NCBI RefSeq assembly: GCF_000024845.1
Contig: NC_013501.1
Coordinates: 500,001-564,000 of the forward strand
Length of the DNA: 64,000 bases
Source of the DNA: Rhodothermus marinus DSM 4252
Lineage (GTDB): Bacteria; Bacteroidota; Rhodothermia; Rhodothermales; Rhodothermaceae
Direction of reading: 5' to 3'
Of this stretch, positions 1 through 9,375 are shown piece after piece. The notes beneath the pieces are model-generated. The model did no database searches. It saw nothing but the letters and a program-made list of their open reading frames with translations, and was not told where the DNA came from. A program made the position numbers and the translations under genes. Position 1 is the stretch's first letter, and each line of letters begins with the position of its first letter.

Positions 1-1
1 C

Positions 2-1162
2 GTCCTGACCACGCTGGGCATCATCATCGGCATCGTGGCCGTCACACTGATGGCCACGGTGATCAACGGCATCGAGCGGGACTTCAACGAGTCGCTCTCG
101 GAGCTGGGCACCGACGTGCTGTATGTGGAGAAGTGGCCCTGGATCGTCGGGCCCGGCTCACGCTGGTGGGAGTACATCAACCGCCCGGACATCACGCCCG
201 AGCTGGCCGACGTGATCGAGGAGCGGGCCCGCTACGTGGTGGCCGCCGTGCCGGTGCTCGATCGCATGGGTACGGCCCGTTATGGCGGCACCACCGTCTC
301 GTCGCTGACCATCGTGGGCGCCGAGGCCGACTATCCCCGGGTGCATGCGGTGGACCTGGCGCTCGGCCGTTTCTACACCGAAGTGGAAGAGCGAAGCGCC
401 CGCGCCGTGTGCGTGCTGGGTGCCGAGGTGGCCTCCCGACTGTTTCCCGTCGAGCAGCCGCTGGGCAAATTCATTCGCCTCAGCGGACATCGCTGCCAGG
501 TGATCGGCGTGCTGCAGCGCAAGGGAAGCGGCCCCGACAGTCCGGCTTCGACCGACACCCAGGTGTTCATTCCGTTCCGGACCTACGCGCGGTTCTTCGG
601 CATTCGCAACCGGAGCGTGTCCATTCACGTCAAGGTGGTCGATCCGGAGCTGATGGCGCTGGCGAAGGACGAGCTGACGGGGGTCCTGCGCGTGGCGCGC
701 CGGCTGGACGCGCTGGAAAAGAACGACTTCGAGATCAACGAGCAGCAGGCGCTCCGGGAACAACTGGCGCCGGTCAAGACCGCCATCTACGGTGTGGGGC
801 TGTTTCTCACGGGCCTGTCGCTGCTGGTGGGCGGCGTGGGCGTGATGAACATCATGTTCGTGTCGGTCAAAGAACGCACGCGCGAGATCGGCATCCGCAA
901 GGCCGTGGGCGCCACGCGCCGGGCCATTCTCGTGCAGTTTCTGATCGAGGCGATCCTGGTCTGCATGATTGGAGGCGTGATCGGCGTGCTGCTGGCCATG
1001 GCACTGACCGGTGTGGTCAACCTGTTCATCGACGCCTTCCTGCCAGCCACGACGGTCGCCCTTGCCTTCCTGATCTGCGTGCTGACCGGGATTACGTTCG
1101 GGCTGGCGCCGGCCTGGACGGCCGCCCGTGCCCAACCCATTGAAGCGCTACGCTACGAGTGA
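2..1162 (+). CDS. MacB-type ABC transporter permease, 5' end outside window
   Basis: The reading frame is open from the first bases of the window, so the N-terminus is missing. The first visible residues (LTTLGIIIGIVAV) match the first membrane helix of MacB/FtsX-type permeases. The GTG at 35 falls inside that helix and is not the real start. A long periplasmic MacB core follows (about residues 30-230 of the visible part). Three helices close the protein, the first carrying the GVGVMNIMFVSVKERTREIG signature and followed by IRKAVGATRR, and it ends with PIEALRYE. Such permeases work with a separate or upstream ATPase in efflux or lipoprotein export, and the ATPase is not in the window. The next gene starts 3 nt downstream and is a paralogue. 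The substrate cannot be told. Confidence 0.88.
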   Translation, partial: VLTTLGIIIGIVAVTLMATVINGIERDFNESLSELGTDVLYVEKWPWIVGPGSRWWEYINRPDITPELADVIEERARYVVAAVPVLDRMGTARYGGTTVSSLTIVGAEADYPRVHAVDLALGRFYTEVEERSARAVCVLGAEVASRLFPVEQPLGKFIRLSGHRCQVIGVLQRKGSGPDSPASTDTQVFIPFRTYARFFGIRNRSVSIHVKVVDPELMALAKDELTGVLRVARRLDALEKNDFEINEQQALREQLAPVKTAIYGVGLFLTGLSLLVGGVGVMNIMFVSVKERTREIGIRKAVGATRRAILVQFLIEAILVCMIGGVIGVLLAMALTGVVNLFIDAFLPATTVALAFLICVLTGITFGLAPAWTAARAQPIEALRYE

Positions 1163-1165
1163 GCC

Positions 1166-2389
1166 ATGGAATTTGTCGAAGCCTTCCGAATGGCCTGGAC
1201 GGCCCTGCGCACCAACCGGCTGCGTTCGGGACTGACGCTGCTGGGCATGGTGATCGGCGTCTTCGCGATCATCAGCTCGGTGACGGCCGTCGAAGTGATC
1301 GACGTGTACTTCCGGGAGTCGATGAACTTCCTGGGATCGTCCACCTTCACGATCAGCCGCTACCCGAGCATCCGGGTGAGCAACGAGCAGTTCGCCTACC
1401 GCCGACCCATCACGTACGAACAGATCGAGCGCCTCAAGCGGAGCCTCTCCCAACCGGTCTTCATCAGCATTCTGGAGGATTTCGATCTGGGATCCGTGCG
1501 CTACGGGGACCGGGAGACCGAGCCGAACGTGCAGCTCCTGGGCACCGACGAAAACTTTCTGGAAAACTTCAGCTACGAGCTGGCCGAGGGGCGTTTCATC
1601 ACGGCGCAGGATGTGCACTACGCGCGGCCGGTCATTGTGCTGGGCTCGGTGATCGCCGAGGAGCTGTTTCCGAACGAGACGCCGCTGGGCAAGGTGGTGC
1701 GCTTCGGTGGGCATCGCTACGAGGTGATCGGCGTGCTGAAAACCAAGGGGAGCTTTCTGGGCTTCAGCCAGGACCGGCGCGTGCTGATTCCGATCACGAC
1801 GGCGTTCGCCCGCTATGGACAGCCGGATCGTAACCTGGCGGCCGTCAGCGTGCGCGTCAGCAGTCCGGAACGGCTGGGCGCGGCGATGGACGAGGTGATC
1901 AGCAAGTTTCGCGTGATCCGCAAGGTGCCGCCCGGACAGCCCAACGATTTCGAGATCAGCACGAACGACTCGATGCGAAGCGTTTTCGAGGCGTTCACGC
2001 GCACGCTTTCGATCGGCGGGGCCGGGATCGGACTGATTGCACTGCTGGCGGCCGGGATCGGGATCATGAACATCATGCTGGTGTCGGTCACCGAGCGCAC
2101 GCGCGAGATCGGCATTCGCAAGGCCGTGGGCGCCCGGCGACGCGACATTCTGCGACAATTCCTGCTTGAAGCATTTTTCTTGTGCCAGATCGGTGGACTT
2201 GTCGGTATCTTACTGGGCGCGCTGGGGGGCAACCTGGTGGCGGTGTACTTCGACATTTCGGCCGTCTTTCCCTGGGACTGGGCGCTGGGCGGCATGCTGC
2301 TGGTGACGCTGGTGGCCGTGGTGTTCGGTAGCTACCCGGCGTTCAAGGCGGCCCGGTTGAATCCCATTGAGGCATTGCGGTACGAATAG
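1166..2389 (+). CDS. MacB-type ABC transporter permease
   Basis: A 407-residue protein with the full FtsX/MacB layout: an N-terminal helix (about residues 20-45, LRSGLTLLGMVIGVFAII), a periplasmic domain (about 50-270) and three C-terminal helices. It carries the family signature around IGIMNIMLVSVTERTREIGIRKAVGARRRD and the ending PIEALRYE. It starts 3 nt after the previous permease and is followed 3 nt later by rpiA, so the three genes probably share a transcript. The two permeases are paralogues and probably form a heterodimer; that pairing is inferred from adjacency. Confidence 0.9.
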   Translation: MEFVEAFRMAWTALRTNRLRSGLTLLGMVIGVFAIISSVTAVEVIDVYFRESMNFLGSSTFTISRYPSIRVSNEQFAYRRPITYEQIERLKRSLSQPVFISILEDFDLGSVRYGDRETEPNVQLLGTDENFLENFSYELAEGRFITAQDVHYARPVIVLGSVIAEELFPNETPLGKVVRFGGHRYEVIGVLKTKGSFLGFSQDRRVLIPITTAFARYGQPDRNLAAVSVRVSSPERLGAAMDEVISKFRVIRKVPPGQPNDFEISTNDSMRSVFEAFTRTLSIGGAGIGLIALLAAGIGIMNIMLVSVTERTREIGIRKAVGARRRDILRQFLLEAFFLCQIGGLVGILLGALGGNLVAVYFDISAVFPWDWALGGMLLVTLVAVVFGSYPAFKAARLNPIEALRYE

Positions 2390-2392
2390 CCT

Positions 2393-3103
2393 ATGCAGGA
2401 GACGCTGTCGGCGGCCGATCGGGCCAAGAAGGCCGCGGGCGAAAAGGTAGCGGCCATGGTGGAGCCGGGCATGCGGCTGGGACTGGGAACGGGCTCGACG
2501 GCTGCCTGGGCCATCCGGGCGCTGGGGCGGCGCGTACGCGAAGAAGGGCTTCGCGTGGTGGGCGTGCCCACGTCGTATGCCGCGGAGCAGCTGGCCCGTG
2601 CCGAAGGCATTCCGCTGGTGACGCTGGCGGACGTCGAGGCGCTGGACCTGGCCTTCGACGGGGCCGACGAGGTCAGTCCGGAGCTGAACCTGATCAAAGG
2701 CCGCGGGGCCGCCCACACGCGGGAAAAGGTGGTGGCTTCGCTGGCCCGGCGGTTCGTGGTGCTGGTGGACGAGTCGAAGCTGGTCGATCGGCTGGGGACG
2801 CGCTGGCCCGTGCCCATCGAGGTGTTGCCGATGGCGGCCGAGCCGGTGTTGCGACAGCTCCGACGCATGGGGGCCGAGCCCGTGCTGCGGATGGGCAAGT
2901 GCAAGGACGGGCCGGTGGTAACCGATCAGGGCTTCTGGGTGATCGACGCGCGCTTTCCCGGTGGCATCGACGATCCGCACGCGCTGGCCGTCACGCTCTC
3001 GACGATGCCCGGCGTGCTGGACCACGGCCTGTTTCTGGGACTGGCCACCGACGTGCTGGTCGGGCAGGCCGACGGCCAGGTGCGTCACATCCGTCGTCCG
3101 TAA
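2393..3103 (+). CDS. rpiA: ribose-5-phosphate isomerase A
   Basis: A 236-residue protein of normal RpiA length that interconverts ribose-5-phosphate and ribulose-5-phosphate in the non-oxidative pentose phosphate pathway. The phosphate loop GTGST lies at residues 32-36, the catalytic DGADE at 89-93, and KGRGAAHTREK at 102-112; all are diagnostic of RpiA rather than RpiB. It follows the permease gene by 3 nt. With the transketolase and transaldolase at 18.6-21.4 kb it gives a complete non-oxidative branch for pentose use, although it sits in a separate transcription unit. A repeat element and a terminator lie downstream. Confidence 0.95.
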   Translation: MQETLSAADRAKKAAGEKVAAMVEPGMRLGLGTGSTAAWAIRALGRRVREEGLRVVGVPTSYAAEQLARAEGIPLVTLADVEALDLAFDGADEVSPELNLIKGRGAAHTREKVVASLARRFVVLVDESKLVDRLGTRWPVPIEVLPMAAEPVLRQLRRMGAEPVLRMGKCKDGPVVTDQGFWVIDARFPGGIDDPHALAVTLSTMPGVLDHGLFLGLATDVLVGQADGQVRHIRRP

Positions 3104-3154
3104 TGTGGAATCGTTGATTTGCTGGTGCATGAGGGAGCCACACCCCATGTGGCG

Positions 3155-3295
3155 GACGTGATCCGGCGGGTATGATCGGGCGGATACAATGGTCCGCCCC
3201 TACGGGATAGGGAAACCTGTCAATGATCTGGTAGGGGCGCACCACAGTGTGCGCCCGTGCTTTCTCACATGCACTATGATTTTTCAGAAATCGTA
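3155..3295 (+). repeat. dispersed palindromic repeat, copy A
   Basis: An intergenic element of about 141 nt, nearly identical to an inverted copy at 21487-21625. It holds an inverted repeat pair CGCCCCTAC ... GTAGGGGCG and an overlapping hairpin GGGCGCAC ... GTGCGCCC. The side ending in ATGATTT...AAATCGTA faces the neighbouring intrinsic terminator in both copies. It has no coding capacity. Its structure resembles REP-like or miniature palindromic elements; mobility is not shown. Confidence 0.85.
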
Positions 3296-3323
3296 TAAGC
3301 GTCTATTCCCCTGACGCTATGCA

Positions 3324-3360
3324 ATAAAAAAGCGCGGTCCATCGGACCGCGCTTTTTTGT
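3324..3360. terminator. bidirectional intrinsic terminator between rpiA and tonB
   Basis: A perfect 10-bp stem AGCGCGGTCC / GGACCGCGCT (3331-3340 and 3344-3353) with loop ATC. It is preceded by an A tract and followed by a T tract, so it can end transcription from both rpiA (+) and tonB (-). Confidence 0.9.
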
Positions 3361-3377
3361 TTCGACAGATCTGATGG

Positions 3378-4043
3378 TCACTGCAGGCGGAAGATCACCG
3401 GCAGCGTGAAGCGCACGCGCACCGGACGCCCACGCTGACGCCCCGGTTTGAATTTGAGCAGGCTGACGCACCGGAGCGCTTCTTCGTCGAGGCCAGCTCC
3501 GACACCGCGCAGCACCTGCGGGTTGGTCACGTTGCCGTTTTCGTCCACCACGAACTGAATGATCACACGACCTTCGACTCCTGCCTTGCGGGCAATTTCC
3601 GGATACTTAATGCAGTCGTAGAGCGCCTTCTGGCCGCCGATGATCTCGGGCATTTCCTCGACCACCACGAACACCTCCGGCTCCGGCTCTTCTTCTTCCT
3701 CAGGTGGTGGCGGAGGAGGCGGGACGTTGGTGACTGCCTCGTTGATATCCAGCGCGGCGTCCAGGTTCAGGTCTTCCTCTTCCAGGACGGTTTCATCCGG
3801 CACTTCTACCGGAACCGGCGGACGCGGCGGAGGCGGTGGCTTGACCTCCTGCTTGGTCTGCACGATCTCTTCCATCTGCACCACTTCCTGCTCCTCCATC
3901 ACAAATTGCATTTCCTGCTTGGGCCGCCAGTCGACGCGGAAGGCGACGATCAGGAGGAGCAGCGTGATGACCAGGCCGATCTCAATGTAGAGCGGATACC
4001 GCTTTCGCAGATCGGCCTCTTCCGTCTTCCGAACAATCCCCAT
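3378..4043 (-). CDS. tonB: TonB family energy transducer
   Basis: A 221-residue protein with one N-terminal membrane helix (about residues 17-36, YIEIGLVITLLLLIVAF). A proline- and glutamate-rich periplasmic spacer follows (about 60-125, with runs of Pro and Glu). The C-terminal TonB domain (about 130-221) has the YPEIARKAGVEGRVIIQFVV and VLRGVGAGLDEEALR elements typical of Bacteroidota TonB. The role is to couple the inner-membrane proton gradient to outer-membrane receptors. No exbB or exbD lies next to it, so it uses a motor encoded elsewhere. A promoter-like pair of boxes lies just upstream at 4072-4102. Confidence 0.9.
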   Translation of the reverse strand: MGIVRKTEEADLRKRYPLYIEIGLVITLLLLIVAFRVDWRPKQEMQFVMEEQEVVQMEEIVQTKQEVKPPPPPRPPVPVEVPDETVLEEEDLNLDAALDINEAVTNVPPPPPPPEEEEEPEPEVFVVVEEMPEIIGGQKALYDCIKYPEIARKAGVEGRVIIQFVVDENGNVTNPQVLRGVGAGLDEEALRCVSLLKFKPGRQRGRPVRVRFTLPVIFRLQ

Positions 4044-4071
4044 GACAGATAGCTACTGTTTGGTGTAGCGG

Positions 4072-4102
4072 CGAAGATACAGTGTTTTCAGCATGGAAGC
4101 AA
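4072..4102 (-). promoter_or_regulatory. candidate tonB promoter
   Basis: On the minus strand TTGCTT (4102-4097) is followed after exactly 17 nt by TATCTTCG (4079-4072), one mismatch from the Bacteroidota -7 consensus TAnnTTTG, about 30 nt before the tonB start. The same TTGnnT-N17-TAnnTT.G arrangement occurs upstream of galM. Confidence 0.4.
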
Positions 4103-4137
4103 CCACGCTTATGCATGAAGGATTGCTGAAGTTCCAT

Positions 4138-4488
4138 TCAGGAACGGGTGGTGGGAATGATCAGCCAGCGATCGAAGGCATAGCCGGCCAGCAGGCCCAG
4201 TCCGTCGGCCGCCAGGTCGAACCACTCGGCCGAACGGCCGATCGGCAGCAAATATTGCCCGGCTTCGGTGAGCAGGGCCAGCAGCAGACCCGCCCCGAGC
4301 ACCAGCGCAAAGCGACGATTTCCGGGAAGGGCCGAGAGCCAGAACCCGGCAAACCCGGCAAACAGCACGAAGTGGGCGATTTTGTCGATCCATTCGAAGA
4401 CGATGGGCTCGACGAGTTTGCCGGGGATGAAGCAGGCGACCAGCACGCCCAGCGTCCAGCCCACCGCCAGCAGTCGAAACAACCGCAT
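4138..4488 (-). CDS. VanZ-like membrane protein
   Basis: A 116-residue protein starting at the ATG at 4488; an upstream extension in the same frame has no hydrophobic character and overlaps the preceding gene. It has hydrophobic segments at about residues 5-22, 37-55, 58-76 and 93-112. The motifs FEWIDKIAHFVLF and LTEAGQYLLPIGRSAEWFDLAADGLG are those of the VanZ-like family (small integral membrane proteins, function mostly unknown). It starts 2 nt after the stop of the NAD(P)HX-repair gene, so it is probably the last gene of that operon. Confidence 0.8.
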   Translation of the reverse strand: MRLFRLLAVGWTLGVLVACFIPGKLVEPIVFEWIDKIAHFVLFAGFAGFWLSALPGNRRFALVLGAGLLLALLTEAGQYLLPIGRSAEWFDLAADGLGLLAGYAFDRWLIIPTTRS

Positions 4489-4490
4489 AC

Positions 4491-6125
<1,635 letters not shown>

Positions 6126-6126
6126 A

Positions 6127-7794
6127 TCAGGGCGTCTGGCGCAAATGAAGCGACGGAAAATGCAGCGTGTCGGCCGCAGCTACTTCCCAGCGGGGACGCG
6201 TCTGCAGCGGCTCGGGCAACCGGCGCAGCGGTTCGGGCGGCTCGTAGGGCAGCAGTTGGCCGCCGTCCCAGCGTCGATTGCCGTTGCGGTCCAGAAAGGC
6301 CCGCACGCGGAAGCGCCCTTCGGGCAATTGTTTGAAGTGAAACGCACCGCCGCCGGGCGGTAAAGTCTGTCGGCGAACGGGTAAGGTAGGCGTTTCCGGA
6401 AGCAATTCGACGACGATCGGCGCGGTGGTGTCGGCCGCCTGCACGACGCCGCTCAGGCTGCCCAGCATGGCGGCGGGCATCCGGGCCAGCGTGGCGCGCC
6501 AGAGCGTGTCGGGCCGGCCGACGATCCGCCCCTCCAGCACCAGGTGCAGCCGTTCGTCTGGGCGCAGCGGCGGGTCCGGCCACAGCGCATAGGTCGTTCC
6601 GTCGGCGCTTTCCAGGTGGAAGGTCCGGGGGGCTCCGGCCGTATCGGTCAGGCTCAGATAAGGCGTCAGATCGGGCGGGGGCTGGTTGAACCGAAGCCGA
6701 AGCGGTTGGTCCGGCAACAGCAGGGCCTCGGCGGCCGGCTCGAATCCCAGAAAACGAAGGCGGAGTGTGTCGGGCCGTTCGCTTCCTGTAAAGCGGAGGG
6801 TGTCCGGCCGCACCGGATTGCCGGCCGTGTCCACCACGCCGCCTGGACGCAGGAAATACGTGGTGGCCCGAAGCGGAGCCGTGTAGAGCAGCACGTCGAG
6901 CGGTCGCTCGGGCACCTGGTACACGACGTCGACGGGCACGGTGGCGTCCCCGGTGAATAGCCGCCAGCGGGAGGGGTCGCGCGTCTGAAGCCGGACCGGT
7001 TCCGAAAAGCGCACCTGCAGGCGCCGGTTCGAGAGCGGCTGCACGCGCTGGGGCGCAGGGGGCATGGTGTCGAGCCGGGTCAACAGCCAGGGCTCAGGGA
7101 AAGGTCGGTCGGTGGTATCGGCCACCAGCATCGGAATCGGCGGAGCGGCGAAGGCTTCACCGGGATCCGGTCGGCGGTTCCGGTTACGGTCGGCCAGGGC
7201 CACCACGAAGTAGGGCTGCTCGCTCAGGTAGGCGAACCGGAACCGTCCTTCGGGATCGGTCTGCGTGCGGTAGTCCGGAGCGTTCGGCCACGCATGCGGC
7301 GGGAGCGTATCGGGCAGGGCGTAGGCGTACACATCCACGCCGGCGACAGGTCGGCCGGAGGCGGCGTCGAGCACGTGTCCGGCCAGCTGGCCCCGGTTGA
7401 TCGTGGGACCGGTGGAGAAGGCCAGCACGATGGGTTCACGGAGGGCGACGCCGTGCAGGTCGCGGAGATTGGTGTCGAAGGTCAGCACGTAGGTGGTGTT
7501 GGGCCGCAGCGGCGCGGGGAGCGTAAAGGTGACGGTGCGGCCCCGGACGCGCACTTCGGGCAGGCGCTCCGGGGTGGGCGTGATCGAGAGGGCCCGGGCG
7601 ACGGAAGCCGGATCGATCCCTTCCGAAAAGATCAGCCGAATGCGCGGGTCCTGTACGCCGGTGGCGTTGGGCGGTGGCATGCTCTCCACCAGCGCCGGCG
7701 GGGTGCGGTCCGGGGGGCCGCCGGAGGGCGGTACCGGGTTGGCGCACGCCGCCAGTCCCAGCAGCAACCACAGCAGCTTACGGGCTGGACGCAT
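6127..7794 (-). CDS. lipoprotein with N-terminal bacterial Ig-like domain
   Basis: A 555-residue exported protein. The signal peptide LLWLLLGLAAC ends in a lipobox with Cys at about residue 17, so it is probably lipid-anchored. Residues about 30-130 form an SbsA-type Ig-like domain (PPNATGVQDPRIRLIFSEGI, then RVRGRTVTFTLP and LRPNTTYVLTF). A carboxypeptidase-regulatory-like beta-sandwich follows (GHVLDAASGRPVAGVDVYAY), with acidic DRNRNRRPDPGEAF and FLDRNGNRRWDGG segments that could bind Ca2+. Such proteins are common in Bacteroidota with no assigned function. It overlaps the upstream gene by 17 nt and precedes the NAD(P)HX gene by 1 nt. Confidence 0.75.
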   Translation of the reverse strand: MRPARKLLWLLLGLAACANPVPPSGGPPDRTPPALVESMPPPNATGVQDPRIRLIFSEGIDPASVARALSITPTPERLPEVRVRGRTVTFTLPAPLRPNTTYVLTFDTNLRDLHGVALREPIVLAFSTGPTINRGQLAGHVLDAASGRPVAGVDVYAYALPDTLPPHAWPNAPDYRTQTDPEGRFRFAYLSEQPYFVVALADRNRNRRPDPGEAFAAPPIPMLVADTTDRPFPEPWLLTRLDTMPPAPQRVQPLSNRRLQVRFSEPVRLQTRDPSRWRLFTGDATVPVDVVYQVPERPLDVLLYTAPLRATTYFLRPGGVVDTAGNPVRPDTLRFTGSERPDTLRLRFLGFEPAAEALLLPDQPLRLRFNQPPPDLTPYLSLTDTAGAPRTFHLESADGTTYALWPDPPLRPDERLHLVLEGRIVGRPDTLWRATLARMPAAMLGSLSGVVQAADTTAPIVVELLPETPTLPVRRQTLPPGGGAFHFKQLPEGRFRVRAFLDRNGNRRWDGGQLLPYEPPEPLRRLPEPLQTRPRWEVAAADTLHFPSLHLRQTP

Positions 7795-8365
7795 CGCCGG
7801 AACGACTCCGGAGGGTGAAAAGCAGATAGACGCTCAGCGTGGTCGCTACCAGCGCCACGGCCGGGATCACGTAGCGTTCGAGGAGGCCGGGACGTTCGGG
7901 AGGCAGCGGGGCCTGCGTTTCCGGGAAGGCCGGGTGCTCCAGACGGTCGCGCAGCGCCTGCGCGATGGTATCGACGGCCACCGGCTGGCAGGCGCGCACG
8001 TCGAGCAGGCGTCCCCGGGGATCCAGCAGTTCGGCCTGCAGCGCCAGGGTCACGGTGCGCTGCAGGCGGTCGTGGTCAAGGCGGGCGTATGCCACGCGGG
8101 CCGCGTCGATCCGGTAGCGCACCGTGGGCAGCGCCGAGGTGTCGCGCCGGTACACCCGGCGGCCTTCCTGCAGCCAGCGGGCTTCGAGGGCGGTCCGGAT
8201 GTAGGGCAGCGTGTCCGGCGCTTCCAGTCGGAAGGCCCGGAGCGTGTCCGGAAGCGTCAGGCAGGAGCGGGCCAGCTCCTGGAAACGCGCCAGGTTGGTG
8301 GGCTGGGCGCCGGCCGGAACGCCGAGGCCCCAGCAGAGCAGACCGAACAGCAGAAAGCGTCGCAT
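7778..8365 (-). CDS. uncharacterised secreted or membrane-anchored protein
   Basis: A 195-residue protein that I do not recognise. It has a clear signal peptide (MRRFLLFGLLCWGLGVPAGAQ, cleavage near AGAQ), a charged domain of about 140 residues, and a C-terminal hydrophobic segment (about 165-185, VIPAVALVATTLSVYLLFTL) followed by a short basic and Ser-rich tail, suggesting a periplasmic domain tethered to the membrane. The frame overlaps the next gene by 17 nt, so the two are probably co-translated and may act together. It is the first gene of the four-gene minus-strand unit ending at 4138. Confidence 0.65.
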   Translation of the reverse strand: MRRFLLFGLLCWGLGVPAGAQPTNLARFQELARSCLTLPDTLRAFRLEAPDTLPYIRTALEARWLQEGRRVYRRDTSALPTVRYRIDAARVAYARLDHDRLQRTVTLALQAELLDPRGRLLDVRACQPVAVDTIAQALRDRLEHPAFPETQAPLPPERPGLLERYVIPAVALVATTLSVYLLFTLRSRSGDASSP

Positions 8366-8464
8366 GCGAACCGTGCTTTTGCCTGAAGATCCGAATTTCC
8401 GAAGCCAAAGTCATCCGGGGGCGTTCTGTAGAGGCTTCCAACCCGTCGGATTTCGTATGGCTTC

Positions 8465-9238
8465 ATGCTCACGCGACGTCGCTTGAAGGAACTGGCCCGA
8501 CTGCACCGACGCAAAGACCGGGAAGCGCTGGGACAATATCTGGTGGAAGGCGTGCGCCTGCTGGCCGCGGCGTTGGAGGCACAGGCTCCGCTGGTGGAGG
8601 TGCTGGTGACCGCGACGGCCCGCAGGCGGCCCGAGGTGCAGGCGCTGCTGGCACGCGTCGCGGTGCCGGTCGCGGAAGTGTCCGAGCAGGAAATGGCCCG
8701 GCTTTCGGAGGTGGAGACCAGCCAGGGCGTGCTGGCCGTCGCCCGAATGCAGTGGCAGCCGGAGGCGCACCTGCTGCGCTGCCGTCGCATTCTGGCGCTC
8801 GACGGCCTGCAGGACCCGGGGAATGCCGGTACCATCCTGCGCGCGGCGGCCTGGTTCGGGATTGAGGCCGTCGTGGCCGGGGCCGGCACGGTGGACCTCT
8901 ACAACCCCAAGGTGGTGCGGGCGGCCATGGGAAGCCACTGGGATCTGGCGCTGGTGCGCACGGGTGCGTTGCCCGACTTGCTCGCACAGCTTCAGGCAAA
9001 CGGATTCACCTGCTATGGGGCCGATCTGGAGGGCACGCCGGCCTCCCGGTGGCAGCCCCGCGAGCCGGCCGTGCTCGTGCTGGGCAGCGAGGCGCACGGG
9101 TTGCAGCCGGCCGTGCGGGAGCGGCTGACGGCACGCGTCACGGTGCCGGGCTCGCCGCGCCGTCAGGCGACCGAGTCGCTGAATGTGGCCATGGCCGCCA
9201 CGGTGTTGCTGTACGAATGGCTGGGCCGCACCGGGTAG
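8465..9238 (+). CDS. TrmH/SpoU family RNA 2'-O-methyltransferase
   Basis: A 257-residue SPOUT enzyme that uses S-adenosylmethionine to methylate a ribose in tRNA or rRNA. The N-terminal substrate-binding domain (about 1-95) begins with LTRRRLKELARLHRRKDR. The three SpoU motifs are present: LDGLQDPGNAGTILRAA (about 117-133), VLVLGSEAHGLQPAV (about 200-215) and ESLNVAMAATVLLYEW (about 235-250). It could be RlmB, RlmH-like or TrmH; the target cannot be assigned. A hairpin terminator lies 30-75 nt downstream. Confidence 0.88.
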   Translation: MLTRRRLKELARLHRRKDREALGQYLVEGVRLLAAALEAQAPLVEVLVTATARRRPEVQALLARVAVPVAEVSEQEMARLSEVETSQGVLAVARMQWQPEAHLLRCRRILALDGLQDPGNAGTILRAAAWFGIEAVVAGAGTVDLYNPKVVRAAMGSHWDLALVRTGALPDLLAQLQANGFTCYGADLEGTPASRWQPREPAVLVLGSEAHGLQPAVRERLTARVTVPGSPRRQATESLNVAMAATVLLYEWLGRTG

Positions 9239-9270
9239 GCACGTCGGCATACCGGGAAAATCCTGAAAAG

Positions 9271-9315
9271 AAAAAACTTTCCCGGCCGGTAAAGCCGGCC
9301 GTTCCTTCTTTTTTA
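9271..9315 (+). terminator. intrinsic terminator after the SpoU gene
   Basis: A 7-bp stem CGGCCGG / CCGGCCG (9283-9289 and 9295-9301) with loop TAAAG. It is followed by a pyrimidine-rich tract ending in six T and preceded by an A-rich tract. Confidence 0.75.
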
Positions 9316-9329
9316 AGGGGCGTTCGTCG

Positions 9330-9337
9330 TATATTTG
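9330..9337 (+). promoter_or_regulatory. candidate -7 box for alanine dehydrogenase
   Basis: TATATTTG is an exact match to TAnnTTTG, 39 nt before the start codon and just after the preceding terminator. No convincing TTG box lies 17-19 nt upstream, so the call is tentative. Confidence 0.35.
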
Positions 9338-9375
9338 AAGAACTATAGCAACCAGTAAGGTGGCCGTCGCTGCGT

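Noticed and set aside
3640-3990. Plus-strand Ser/Gly-rich open frame over tonB
   Set aside because: It is the complement of the Pro/Glu-rich TonB spacer; low complexity and no start signal.
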